From assembly GCF_002694385.1 (NCBI RefSeq), contig NZ_NZMB01000005.1:57508-121507 (forward strand): a DNA stretch of 64,000 bases. Reading direction: 5' to 3'. The stretch is from Sneathiella sp. (GTDB lineage Bacteria > Pseudomonadota > Alphaproteobacteria > Sneathiellales > Sneathiellaceae). Below, in pieces: positions 1 through 8,270 of this stretch. The notes below the pieces were generated by a model. It was not told the DNA's origin. It worked only from the letters and a program-made list of their open reading frames with translations, and searched no databases. Each line of letters opens with the position of its first letter. Position 1 is the first letter of the stretch. The position numbers were made by a program, and so were the translations under genes.

Positions 1-581
1 ATCAGGGAGAAGGGATCCCCTTCCATCAGCATCCGGTCGGCGAAGGTGCCGCTGTCGCCTTCATCGGCGTTGCAGACGATATATTTCTGCGTGGCCCCGG
101 CCTGCATCACTGTCTGCCATTTAAGGCCGGTCGGAAAGCCCGCCCCGCCACGCCCGCGCAGGCCGCTTTCAGTCACTTCGGCAATGATTTCCTCCCCCGT
201 GAAGGTGAGGGCGCGCCGCAGTCCTATAAGGCCGCCATTCGCCTTGTAATCATCAAGGTCGAGCGGGTCGATAATTCCGCATCGGGCGAAGGTCAGGCGT
301 GTCTGCCGGGCGAGGAAGGGAATCTCTTCCGTGGGGCCAAGGCCTGTCCGCTTTCCATCCAGCAGGGCGGGCACGTCATCGGGGGTTATGGGTCCGAAGG
401 CCTCACGTCCGCAGCCCCGGTCAATTTCGACAAGCGGTTCCAGCCAGATCATCCCGCGGGAGCCGTTGCGGATAAGCTCAATATCAATTGCGCGCTGCGC
501 TGCTTCCTTCCGGATGGCCTCCGCCACCTCATCGGCGCCGAGGGCGCGGGCGGCGCTGTCCATGGGGACATAGATTTTCAT
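1..581 (-). CDS. fdsB: NAD-dependent formate dehydrogenase beta subunit (FdsB), C-terminus cut off
   Basis: NuoF-like flavoprotein subunit that passes electrons from formate oxidation to NAD+. About 193 N-terminal residues are visible; the rest lies beyond the left window edge. Seen: a thioredoxin-like N-terminal part beginning MKIYVPMDSAA, then the FMN/NADH-binding signatures GRGGAGFPTG and NADEGDSGTF of the NuoF/HoxF/FdsB family. The start ATG (579-581) overlaps the stop of fdsG by 4 bases (ATGA), showing translational coupling in an fdsGB order. The molybdenum-containing alpha subunit should lie further left. NuoF of complex I is the alternative, but the neighbouring LysR gene and the isolated G-B pair favour Fds. 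Confidence 0.9.
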   Translation of the reverse strand, partial: MKIYVPMDSAARALGADEVAEAIRKEAAQRAIDIELIRNGSRGMIWLEPLVEIDRGCGREAFGPITPDDVPALLDGKRTGLGPTEEIPFLARQTRLTFARCGIIDPLDLDDYKANGGLIGLRRALTFTGEEIIAEVTESGLRGRGGAGFPTGLKWQTVMQAGATQKYIVCNADEGDSGTFADRMLMEGDPFSL

Positions 582-1054
582 TGCGCCGCCTCTTTGAGGG
601 TGGAACTGATCCGGGCCGCCGTCACCCGGCCCATCAGCTTGCCATCGACCGTTGCGGCCGGGGCGCAGGCGCAGAGGCCGAGACAGAAGACCGGCTCCAC
701 CGTAACTTCGTTATTCCGGGCGGTTTCATACCAGGCAAGGCCGAGGCTGGACAGGGCTTCTTCGGCAAGCCGGTTGGCGCCCATTGACTGGCAGGCCTCC
801 CCCCGGCAAATCCGGATGAGATGCTTGCCCGCCGGTTTTTCACGGAAATCATGATAGAAGGATATCACGCCATGCAATTCCGCCTTGGTGATATTGAGGG
901 CGGCGGCAATCGGCGCCATAGCCTTATCCGGAATATGGCTATAGCGTTCCTGAAAGGCGTGCAGTATCGGCAACAGGGGACCTTCCAGCGTCATATGCTG
1001 ATTGATGAGACGACTGATATCGGCATCGTCGGGGGTATGTATCGTTGTATCCAT
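578..1054 (-). CDS. fdsG: NAD-dependent formate dehydrogenase gamma subunit (FdsG)
   Basis: 158-residue NuoE-like subunit carrying one [2Fe-2S] cluster. Seen: the four-cysteine thioredoxin-like ferredoxin pattern, with CRGEAC in the middle and CLGLCAC near the C-terminus. The start is placed at the internal Met of MDTTIHTPDD; an upstream in-frame Met (1084) would add ten residues (MKPVGWRSCF) that look non-native. Its stop overlaps the fdsB start. Known for the family: the cytoplasmic molybdenum or tungsten formate dehydrogenase oxidises formate to CO2 with NAD+, giving energy from C1 waste. The LysR gene 90 bases upstream on the same strand is the likely regulator. Confidence 0.9.
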   Translation of the reverse strand: MDTTIHTPDDADISRLINQHMTLEGPLLPILHAFQERYSHIPDKAMAPIAAALNITKAELHGVISFYHDFREKPAGKHLIRICRGEACQSMGANRLAEEALSSLGLAWYETARNNEVTVEPVFCLGLCACAPAATVDGKLMGRVTAARISSTLKEAAQ

Positions 1055-1144
1055 AAAGCAGGACCTCCACCCTACCGGCTTCATTATTGCCTTTCATGAT
1101 TTGGAATCAATATTGGAATTCCGTTAAACGATAGAAAAATGCTA

Positions 1145-2032
1145 TCAATCTAGCTCCGAAATTCGCCGTGCCTCATTCAGCAATTCCTGAAGGATCGGCG
1201 TATGCGGTTCCCGGTAGGGGGCGATCAGCCCGACACTCGGATTGCTGATGCTTTCCGAGAAGGGAATAAGGGCAAGGTCCTTGCCTTCGGTCAGGAAGGT
1301 GGCGATATCCGTCGGCAGGACGGTAAGCCAGCCGCCACTTTCCACCGCCGAGATCAGCACAACCGTTGAATTGGATTCGATCAGCGCATCGGCATTGACC
1401 CCGGCTTCATGAAAATGCCGGTTGATAATCCGCCGGTTCTGCATGTCGGGCGTCAGCAGGCAGAGTTTCTGGCCTTGCAACTCCTGCCAGCGGACGGAGG
1501 CGCGCCCGGCAAAGGGCGATCCGCTCGCGCAGACCAGTCGGTAGCTCTCCCGGTAAAGCGGCTCCGCGCTGACCTTGCCGGTCGGCTCGCTATCCAGATA
1601 GGTTATGCCCGCGTCGATATCGAGATTATCCATCATCGCGAGAATCTCGATCGAAGGGCGGGAGAGAAGGGTAAAACGCGCCTTCGGATGGCTTTCGCAA
1701 AACCGGGATGTCAGGCGAGCCGCCCAGGTCAATGCGGTCGGGATCACGGCGATGCGCAGTTGCCCGCTCAAACCATGTCGCTTGAACCGCATTTCCTCCT
1801 TGAGCTGGCGGGTGTCACTGACAATGCGGCGGGCCCAGTTGAGCGCGCTTTGCCCTTCCGGCGTGAGGCCGCCATAGCGGGAGCCGCGGAAGATAAGCTT
1901 GACGCCGAGCTGCTCCTCCAGATTTTTGATGCCGGTCGACAGGGTCGGCTGCGTGATGCCGAGTTGATCGGCGGCCCGCCCGAAATGCCCGACCTTTGCC
2001 ACAGCGATAAACATTTCCAGCTTGTCGATCAT
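1145..2032 (-). CDS. LysR-family regulator next to the fds operon
   Basis: 295-residue LysR-type transcription factor. Seen: an N-terminal winged helix-turn-helix (residues about 1-60, with FGRAADQLGITQPTLSTGIK) followed by the periplasmic-binding-protein-like effector domain. The start ATG is preceded by AAGGAG. It lies upstream of fdsG on the same strand, so it is probably the formate dehydrogenase regulator (the role of FdsR in other bacteria), though in several relatives that gene is divergent. The effector (formate, molybdate or other) cannot be read from the sequence. Confidence 0.85.
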   Translation of the reverse strand: MIDKLEMFIAVAKVGHFGRAADQLGITQPTLSTGIKNLEEQLGVKLIFRGSRYGGLTPEGQSALNWARRIVSDTRQLKEEMRFKRHGLSGQLRIAVIPTALTWAARLTSRFCESHPKARFTLLSRPSIEILAMMDNLDIDAGITYLDSEPTGKVSAEPLYRESYRLVCASGSPFAGRASVRWQELQGQKLCLLTPDMQNRRIINRHFHEAGVNADALIESNSTVVLISAVESGGWLTVLPTDIATFLTEGKDLALIPFSESISNPSVGLIAPYREPHTPILQELLNEARRISELD

Positions 2033-2562
2033 GGGGACTCCTTATGATCTGAATATTATATCAATCCTGCATTCTGTAATAGAAAAAAGCAATGATATGC
2101 GGGTTTGCTTTTGCCATTCGCCTCTGCGTCTCCGGCAGTTTTCCGTCTTTGATTCCAGGGCCGATGCGGGCAGCGCCAGACTTTGTTGATACTTATGCCT
2201 TTGGCCCTGAGGGGCGTCAGAAAGAATGCGGGTGGGACGGTAAAAACGAGACCTGTGCGTATTATGATGGGGAAAATGATGGACCATGCGGACTGTCTGA
2301 TCACCGATCCGATCCCGGCTTCATCCCCCTGTCCGGGCAGGTAAAGGCGACGTTCCGGGCGGAATTTTCGCAGACGAGACGCCGTAACAGGCAAATCTGA
2401 TGGGTTTATTTTGCCATATTTTCAAACATAAGTTTAAAAATATATCATTTCAAAAATGGATTTATCGCTATAAATGATATAGCTTTACTATCTTGATGTT
2501 GATATTTTTTGAACACGTGTTAGAAATATAAAAGTGAAAATTTCATTGCGGGAGGAAGTCGG
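2033..2562. other. Intergenic region between the fds regulator and the SDR operon
   Basis: 530 bases. The right half is AT-rich and holds the operator-like palindrome at 2509-2525 and the GGAGGAAG ribosome-binding site at 2551-2558. Short open frames on both strands (for example 2092-2400) have no recognisable motifs and I do not call them genes. Confidence 0.6.
2509..2525 (+). promoter_or_regulatory. Operator-like palindrome TTGAACACGTGTTAGAA
   Basis: Centre AACACGTGTT is a perfect palindrome. Related copies lie upstream of the ligase gene (7879-7897) and of the TRAP gene (8048-8064); they share TGAACANGTGTT. It sits 38 bases before the SDR start. The TetR regulator encoded at 4568 is the natural candidate to bind it; this is inference from context. 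Confidence 0.6.
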
Positions 2563-3324
2563 GTGGACAGACAAAAGCTGGTCATGGTTGTTGGGGGATC
2601 CCGCGGCATTGGACGGACGGTAAGCGCCCTTCTGGCGCACAGCTACAGCAATGTGGCCATCCTTTATCGTGCGGATCACCGCGCGGCGGAGGAGGCAGCA
2701 GAGATGGTCCGGCGGGAAGGGGCCAATCCCGTTCTGCTGCAGGCGGATATCTGTGACGCGGACGCCATTGCGCAGCAGATTGCCGATCTTTCGAAATCAA
2801 TGGGGTCCCTGGATGCGGTTGTGCATTCGGCCGGGGCCAATTCAGACTGGAAAACGGTGCGGGAGCTGTCGGCGGCTGACTGGCGGCGGGTGATTGATAT
2901 TGATCTGAATGGTTTCTTCAATGTGATGAACCCGGCACTCAGGATCATGCATGCGCAGCAGCATGGCAGTATCGTCGCGGTGACCTCCATTGCGGCGCGC
3001 GCCGGTTCACCCGGGGCGGCGCAGACGGCGGCGGCGAAGGCCGGGGTCGAAGCCATGATCCGGGTCATCGCCAAGGAGGAGGGGCGGTTCGGTATCCGCG
3101 CCAATGCCGTCGCCCCCGGCCTGACGGAAACCGATATGGGACAGGATGCCATTGATCACTGGGGCGAGAAGATGACCAGCAAGATCCTGGCCCAGTCCGC
3201 CATCCCGCGGATCGGGTTGCCCGAAGAGGTCGCCCGCGTCATCGCCTTTCTCCTGTCGCCCGCGGCCAGCTATGTGACGGGGCGGACCATTCCGGTCGAT
3301 GGCGGACAATTTATCAGCGCCTGA
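2563..3324 (+). CDS. Short-chain dehydrogenase/reductase lacking the catalytic tyrosine
   Basis: 253-residue FabG-like Rossmann protein. Seen: cofactor motif GGSRGIG (11-17), the structural HSAGA motif near 88-92, Ser142 and Lys159, and the usual PGLTETDM and PVDGGQFI near the C-terminus. The YxxxK tyrosine is replaced: the stretch reads QTAAAK, so residue 155 is Thr. GTG start with GGAGGAAG five bases before it; an ATG eight codons in is the only close alternative. It leads an operon with an acyl-CoA dehydrogenase 11 bases downstream. Substrate is probably a hydroxyacyl- or ketoacyl-CoA, but without the tyrosine ordinary reductase chemistry is doubtful. Confidence 0.85.
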   Translation: MDRQKLVMVVGGSRGIGRTVSALLAHSYSNVAILYRADHRAAEEAAEMVRREGANPVLLQADICDADAIAQQIADLSKSMGSLDAVVHSAGANSDWKTVRELSAADWRRVIDIDLNGFFNVMNPALRIMHAQQHGSIVAVTSIAARAGSPGAAQTAAAKAGVEAMIRVIAKEEGRFGIRANAVAPGLTETDMGQDAIDHWGEKMTSKILAQSAIPRIGLPEEVARVIAFLLSPAASYVTGRTIPVDGGQFISA

Positions 3325-3335
3325 GCGAGGAAATT

Positions 3336-4541
3336 ATGCGAACGGGAATTGGCGAATATCGGAGTGGCAAGCAATTCGGGCTGACGGAAGAGCAGATCGA
3401 GATCTGTGCCCATGCGAGCGAACTTTTCAAGGAAAAACTCTATCCATTACAGCAGAAGATGGACGATGAGGACTGGTGGCCGGAGGAGGCATTCCGCGAG
3501 ATTGCCGGAATGGGCTATCTTGGCACGACCATTCCGCCGGAATATGGTGGGCAGGGACTTGATTATCTGACCGCGGGGCTGATTTGCGAAACGATGGCCT
3601 ACTGGAACCCGACGTTCGCCTTCAGCTGGTTGAACTCCGATAATCTCGTCATTGACAATATCTATCGCAATGGCACGGAAGAACAGCGCGAACGCTTCCT
3701 GCCGGCCATGTGCCGGGGCGAGATGATCGGCGCACTCGGCATGACCGAACCCGGCGCCGGATCGGACGCTCTTGGGTCCATGAAAACCAATGCCGTCAAA
3801 GAAGGCGACAGCTATATCGTCAATGGCTCCAAGATTTACATCACAAACGGACCGATTGCCGATGTGGTGCTGACCTACGTCAGGACAAGCCGGGACATGG
3901 GGCGGAGCAAAGGTATATCCGCATTGCTGGTGGAGACCGATCAGCCGGGCTTTCGCGTCGGACGTAAGCTCGACAAGATGGGGTTTCGCGGCAGCCCGAC
4001 GGGCGAGTTGTTTTATGATGATTGCCATGTGCCGACCGCCAATCTTGTCGGTGAAGAAAATCAGGGACATATCATCATGCATTCGGGCCTTGATCTGGAG
4101 CGGGTGATGTCGGCCATGCTGTGCATCGGCCCGGCGCGCCGGGCACTAGACCTTGCCATCGATCATGCCAACCTGCGCGAGCAGTTCGGGCGTCCGATTG
4201 CATCATTTCAGATGATCCAGTCGAAAATTGCTGAAATGTATATTGCACTTGAGACAGCGCGCACCTTCGTTTACCGCGTCCTTGATGTTTGCTCCAAGGC
4301 ACAGGAAGAGGAATACGGGCGCGGGCACATCCATATGCTCGCGTCCGCCGCTCTCTTTCAGGCAGCGAAAGCAGGGACCTTTATCATGGACGAAGCCGTT
4401 CAGATCCATGGCGGTTCGGGTTATATGCGCGATACGGAAATCAACCGCCTCTATCGGACGACGAAGGTGATGGAAATCGGCGCGGGTTCGCAGGAAATCC
4501 GACGGATTATTGTTGCGTCCGGACTGCTGAAGGGTCATTAA
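3336..4541 (+). CDS. Acyl-CoA dehydrogenase, isovaleryl-CoA-dehydrogenase-like
   Basis: 401-residue FAD enzyme introducing a double bond alpha,beta to a CoA thioester and passing electrons to ETF. Seen: FAD-binding signatures ALGMTEPGAGSD and YITNG, helix-G motif GLDLERVM with the Glu used as base by isovaleryl-CoA dehydrogenase, QIHGGSGYM, and the C-terminal EIGAGSQEIRR, which matches the isovaleryl type rather than the medium-chain YEGT type. Family-standard length. It follows the SDR by 11 bases and precedes the TetR gene, so all three are probably one operon. The natural substrate is likely branched or cyclic; this is inference. Confidence 0.9.
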   Translation: MRTGIGEYRSGKQFGLTEEQIEICAHASELFKEKLYPLQQKMDDEDWWPEEAFREIAGMGYLGTTIPPEYGGQGLDYLTAGLICETMAYWNPTFAFSWLNSDNLVIDNIYRNGTEEQRERFLPAMCRGEMIGALGMTEPGAGSDALGSMKTNAVKEGDSYIVNGSKIYITNGPIADVVLTYVRTSRDMGRSKGISALLVETDQPGFRVGRKLDKMGFRGSPTGELFYDDCHVPTANLVGEENQGHIIMHSGLDLERVMSAMLCIGPARRALDLAIDHANLREQFGRPIASFQMIQSKIAEMYIALETARTFVYRVLDVCSKAQEEEYGRGHIHMLASAALFQAAKAGTFIMDEAVQIHGGSGYMRDTEINRLYRTTKVMEIGAGSQEIRRIIVASGLLKGH

Positions 4542-4567
4542 GGGTTGGTGATTGATAACATCAGAGA

Positions 4568-5269
4568 GTGGTAATCGCGGCATTGGCCAGAAACAAGAGT
4601 GTAAAAAGAAAGCAGTCGAAAGCAGATATCTCGCGCGACAAGGTGCTGGCGGCGGCCGTTCGGGTCTTTTCCGAAAAGGGATATGCGGGCGCAACCATGC
4701 GGGAGGTCGCGCGCGTTGCGGGTCTGAGTGCGGGGTCGCTTTACTATTATTTCTCGTCAAAAGAATTGATGATGGAAGCCGTCATCAACGTCAGCATCAA
4801 CAATGTTTCCAAAACCGTGTTGAACGCCATTGCCGTGCAGCCCCCCAGCGCCTCCTATGCCGAGAAGATAAAGGTTGCCATCAAGGCGCATCTGCGCGGC
4901 ATCCTGTCTTCTGGGGCGAATGCGGTTATTTCGCGATATCTCTGGGTGCAGATTCCCGATGACGTGAAGCAGAAGCATTTCATCGCCCAGTCCGCCTATG
5001 AGGAGTTCTGGCTGAACCTGCTGGCCGCGGCGCAAAACGCCGGTGAAATCCGCGCTGATCTGGATGCGCGCCTGACGCGGACCATTCTCCTTAGTGCCAT
5101 CAACTCGGCGCTGGACTGGTATCGCCCGGATGGAAAGTCCGTCGATGAAATTGCCGATATCTTCTTCAAGATAGTGGAGGGGGGTATCCTGACTCCCGGA
5201 TTGGCCGCCGACGACATATCCTCGCCGCAAGACCGGCTGCGAGACGATGATTCCGTCATTATAAAATAA
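4568..5269 (+). CDS. TetR-family regulator
   Basis: 233-residue repressor-type protein. Seen: N-terminal helix-turn-helix with YAGATMREVARVAGLSAGSL and the YYYFSSKE motif typical of TetR, followed by an all-helical ligand domain ending in an acidic tail. Start GTG at 4568; a basic leader (ARNKSVKRKQSK) precedes the HTH, so a later start is possible. It is the third gene of the SDR-acyl-CoA dehydrogenase operon and is closed by a terminator at 5335. It probably controls the three TGAACANGTGTT operators, with a CoA thioester as inducer as in FadR/PaaR-like TetR proteins (inference). Confidence 0.88.
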   Translation: MVIAALARNKSVKRKQSKADISRDKVLAAAVRVFSEKGYAGATMREVARVAGLSAGSLYYYFSSKELMMEAVINVSINNVSKTVLNAIAVQPPSASYAEKIKVAIKAHLRGILSSGANAVISRYLWVQIPDDVKQKHFIAQSAYEEFWLNLLAAAQNAGEIRADLDARLTRTILLSAINSALDWYRPDGKSVDEIADIFFKIVEGGILTPGLAADDISSPQDRLRDDDSVIIK

Positions 5270-5334
5270 AGTCGCCAGCAACGGCGCTTGCGTTCGATTG
5301 CGAGGTTAGGGCCTGTCATATGACATCTGAAAAT

Positions 5335-5366
5335 CCGGACGGCCAAATTACGCCGTCCGGTTTTTT
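5335..5366 (+). terminator. Rho-independent terminator after the TetR gene
   Basis: Nine-base-pair stem CCGGACGGC / GCCGTCCGG with an eight-base loop, followed by six Ts. It separates the plus-strand operon from the convergent crotonase gene. Confidence 0.85.
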
Positions 5367-5404
5367 ATGAAGGGGATGTCAAATGAATAGGAAGGCGCGC
5401 CGGG

Positions 5405-6196
5405 TTATTTCCCCGTGAAGTCCGGGCGGCGTTTTTCGCGCATTGCCTTCAGGGCTTCCCCGTGATCGTCACTGCGGCCCGTGGAAAATTCCGTGGCGAA
5501 GCTGGCATCCAGAACGGCCGCCGTGACCTGTTTCAGCCCAGCATTGACGGAAACCTTGGTGGCGCGGATCGCCATGCCTGCGCCGTTCACCAGCTTCTGC
5601 GCCCATTTGTCAACCAGCGGGTCGAGCTCTTCTGTCGGGACGGCAAAATTGATCAATCCCATCTCCGCCGCCTGCGGGGCATGGATCATGTCGCCGGTCA
5701 GGAGATACTGCTTCGCCCGGGCGTAACCGATAAGCTGTGGCCAGATGACCGCTCCGCCGTCTCCGGCCGACAGCCCGACTTTGACATGCGGATCGGCAAT
5801 TCTGGCGGCGTTGTCGGCGATGATGATATCGCAGAACAGGGCAACAGTGGCGCCAAGCCCCATGGCGTCACCATTGAGGCGGCAAATGATCGGCTTGTCG
5901 AGATCGAGCAGGGAGTTAATCAGCCGTTTTCCTTCATTCAGCGTCGCCTGAAAAAGCTTCGCATCACTGCGGCAGCTATCCAGAAAATCAAGGTCGCCCC
6001 CGGCGCTGAACGCCTTCCCCGCGCCGGTCAGGATAACGACATCGGATTCCCGGTCTTCGGCAATATCGGAAAAAACCCGCGATAATTCGGTATGCAGCGG
6101 ACCATTGGTTGCATTCAACCGGTCCGGGCGGTTCAGGGTAACGCGAAGGATGCGGCCGTTCCGGTCGAACTTGATGTGATTGTATCTGTCGAACAT
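5405..6196 (-). CDS. Enoyl-CoA hydratase/isomerase-family protein with replaced catalytic residues
   Basis: 263-residue crotonase-fold protein. Seen: the oxyanion-hole stretches GKAFSAGGDL and NGDAMGLGATVALFCD, and the C-terminal EKRRPDF tail. Compared with canonical hydratase, the first catalytic Glu (GGGxE) is Thr117 and the second (QPE) is His137, with an acidic residue later in SAGDGG. It is therefore probably not a simple hydratase; isomerase, hydrolase or ring-cleaving reactions occur in this superfamily. It lies 30 bases downstream of the acyl-CoA ligase and is cotranscribed with it. Confidence 0.85.
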   Translation of the reverse strand: MFDRYNHIKFDRNGRILRVTLNRPDRLNATNGPLHTELSRVFSDIAEDRESDVVILTGAGKAFSAGGDLDFLDSCRSDAKLFQATLNEGKRLINSLLDLDKPIICRLNGDAMGLGATVALFCDIIIADNAARIADPHVKVGLSAGDGGAVIWPQLIGYARAKQYLLTGDMIHAPQAAEMGLINFAVPTEELDPLVDKWAQKLVNGAGMAIRATKVSVNAGLKQVTAAVLDASFATEFSTGRSDDHGEALKAMREKRRPDFTGK

Positions 6197-6226
6197 TCTC
6201 TCACCTGTTTCTTTGTTGTCTGAGGG

Positions 6227-7807
6227 TTATTTCGGCGGCGGGGAGGATTGCGCCTCATTCTCTCGCAGCAGGAACTTCTGCACCTTCCCCATGGCATTGC
6301 GGGGCAGGGCGGGGAGAAAGGCAACGAAGCGGGGAACCTTGAAGTTGGCCATATTCTCACGGCACCAGGCGATGAATTCCGCCTCATTCAAAGCAGCGCC
6401 CTCCCGCAGCACGACGAACGCCTTGGCGACTTCGCCCATGCGCTCATCGGGGACGCCGATAACGGCGACGGAATCAACGGCGGGATGGGTGCCGATGATG
6501 GCTTCGATCTCGGCGGGATAGCAATTGAAGCCGCCGACGATAAACATGTCTTTCTTGCGGTCCGTGATCGTCAGATAGCCCTCATCATCAATGATGCCGA
6601 TATCACCGGTTTTGAACCATCCGTCTTCGGTAAAGCTTTCCGCCGTCCGTTCGGGGTCGTCGAAATAGCCTTTCATGATATTCAGGCCGCGGGCTTCGAT
6701 TTCACCGGCGGTACCGCGGGCAACTTCACGCCCGTCGGCATCGACGCATCGCATGTCCATATTATCGACAAGCTGTCCGGCCGATGTGGAGATTTTCTCA
6801 ACGCCGTCTTCCTTGCGGCTCATGGTGACCAGGGCTGTCGTTTCCGTCATGCCATAGGCGCTCAAGACAGTTTCAACGCCAACCGTGTCCCGGAGGGCGC
6901 GGATAAGCTCCGGCGGGATCATGCTGCCGCCGAGCACAATGCTGTTGAGGGATCTGATATCGCGCCCGGCCTTTTTATTGGCCTCAAGAAGGGAGGTGAA
7001 AATGGTCGGCGGGCCGCCCATGACCGTGATTTTTTCCTCTTCCACGGTTTTTAGCGTTGCATCTACATCGAAGGTCGGCACCGGATACAGGACCGCCCCA
7101 TTCAGGATGGACACGATAACACCGGCTTTGAAGCCGAAGGAGTGAAACATCGGCGCGATGATGAGATAACGGTCCCCCGGCTTGATGTCGGCGCGATCCG
7201 CATAGAATTGATAGGCGCGGACAATCTGCCCCTGCGTGATCATGGCGCCTTTGGGAAAGCCGGTGGTGCCGGATGTGAAAATAACTTCCGCGAGATCGTC
7301 CGGAGAGATATTTTCCGCAATCTCCCGGGCCTTTGAAATCTGTTCCGGCGAGGTGGCGGCCAACGCCTGCTCCCATGCGCAGGCCTGATCTTCAAGCCGG
7401 ACCCCGATAACGGTTTCGAGGGCGGGCAGATCAAGCGATTGCAGGCTGGCGACGAAGTCCGTGCCGAGAAAGTCGGTGGCGGCAATCGCCACCCTGGCGC
7501 CTGATTTCCTCAGAATATAGGCGGCCTCGGCCGGTTTCAGGCGGGTGTTGATCGGAACGACAATGACCCCAAGGCACATGGCGCCGAGCGAAGCCTCTAT
7601 CCAGGCGGGCGAATTGGGCATCCAGATGGCGAGGCGATCCCCTTTGACAAGGCCGGTCCGGGCGAGGGCGCTGGCGGCCCGCAGGACCCGGTCGGTAAGT
7701 TGTGCGTAAGTGTCGCGGCGGGATTTGAAAACCAGCGCCAGGCGATCACCATGCTGTTGTGCGGTCCTGAACAAGGCCGATGGTATGGCCATTGCGCTTG
7801 TGGTCAT
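6227..7807 (-). CDS. Acyl-CoA ligase (FadD3-like AMP-forming synthetase)
   Basis: 526-residue ANL-superfamily enzyme that adenylates a carboxylic acid and transfers it to CoA. Seen: P-loop FTSGTTGFPKGAM, YGMTETT, GWFKTGDIG, DRKKDMFIVGGFN, and the terminal NAMGKVQK containing the adenylation lysine. Start chosen at MTTSAMAIPS because GGGAGG stands just before it; the longer frame (7873) adds 22 residues with no ribosome site. It lies upstream of the crotonase gene and shares an operator-like site at 7879-7897 with the divergent TRAP genes. It resembles ligases for cyclic or branched acids; the exact substrate is unknown. Confidence 0.9.
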   Translation of the reverse strand: MTTSAMAIPSALFRTAQQHGDRLALVFKSRRDTYAQLTDRVLRAASALARTGLVKGDRLAIWMPNSPAWIEASLGAMCLGVIVVPINTRLKPAEAAYILRKSGARVAIAATDFLGTDFVASLQSLDLPALETVIGVRLEDQACAWEQALAATSPEQISKAREIAENISPDDLAEVIFTSGTTGFPKGAMITQGQIVRAYQFYADRADIKPGDRYLIIAPMFHSFGFKAGVIVSILNGAVLYPVPTFDVDATLKTVEEEKITVMGGPPTIFTSLLEANKKAGRDIRSLNSIVLGGSMIPPELIRALRDTVGVETVLSAYGMTETTALVTMSRKEDGVEKISTSAGQLVDNMDMRCVDADGREVARGTAGEIEARGLNIMKGYFDDPERTAESFTEDGWFKTGDIGIIDDEGYLTITDRKKDMFIVGGFNCYPAEIEAIIGTHPAVDSVAVIGVPDERMGEVAKAFVVLREGAALNEAEFIAWCRENMANFKVPRFVAFLPALPRNAMGKVQKFLLRENEAQSSPPPK

Positions 7808-7878
7808 GTGTTCCGCGCCTCCCTCACGCTGCTGATTGATATGATTATGAAAGCTGTCTATATTCGGCGTCATAATAA

Positions 7879-7897
7879 GTCAAACACTTGTTCAAAA
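7879..7897 (-). promoter_or_regulatory. Operator-like site upstream of the acyl-CoA ligase
   Basis: On the minus strand it reads TTTTGAACAAGTGTTTGAC and shares TGAACANGTGTT with the sites at 2509 and 8048. It is 72 bases upstream of the chosen ligase start. Confidence 0.55.
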
Positions 7898-8047
7898 TTA
7901 TGTTTGATAATGATAGCATATCTAATGAGAGTTTTCAGCGATATTATCAAAATATATTATGAATTTGTGCGATTTATCAGAAATTAGACCCTGTGATCGG
8001 CATGTGGAAAAGCGCAAAAATCACTTGCAATATTTGTACAGTTGTTT

Positions 8048-8064
8048 ATGAACATGTGTTAGAA
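8048..8064 (+). promoter_or_regulatory. Operator-like site upstream of the first TRAP operon
   Basis: Reads ATGAACATGTGTTAGAA and is identical to the 2509 site over 15 of 17 positions. It lies about 205 bases before the TRAP substrate-binding gene, so the transcript would have a long leader. Confidence 0.55.
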
Positions 8065-8270
8065 AAAAGACTAATTTAGGGGGTCCCGGCCGGGGCGGGG
8101 CCTGATCGGAAAAAACAGAAGAACCGGCTTTTGCCCGGCCGCCATTGGTGAGCCGCAGAAAATGTCGGGGCGGGCGGCTGATATTGCGGGCGCATTGTCA
8201 TTCGCCCCGAACCTGTCGGCAGAAGCATGGTCAGGGCGAAGAAAATATTCAGGGCTAAGAGGAGGAGAAC

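Larger units (their letters stand above)
7808..8270. other. Divergent promoter region between ligase and TRAP genes
   Basis: 463 bases, strongly AT-rich between about 7850 and 8070. It contains two operator-like copies of TGAACANGTGTT (7879-7897 on the minus strand, 8048-8064 on the plus strand). AGAGGAGGAG precedes the TRAP start. I see no additional gene. Confidence 0.6.

Noticed and set aside
2092-2400. 102-residue frame between the fds regulator and the SDR gene
   Set aside because: No recognisable features, no ribosome site, and it runs beside a regulatory region.
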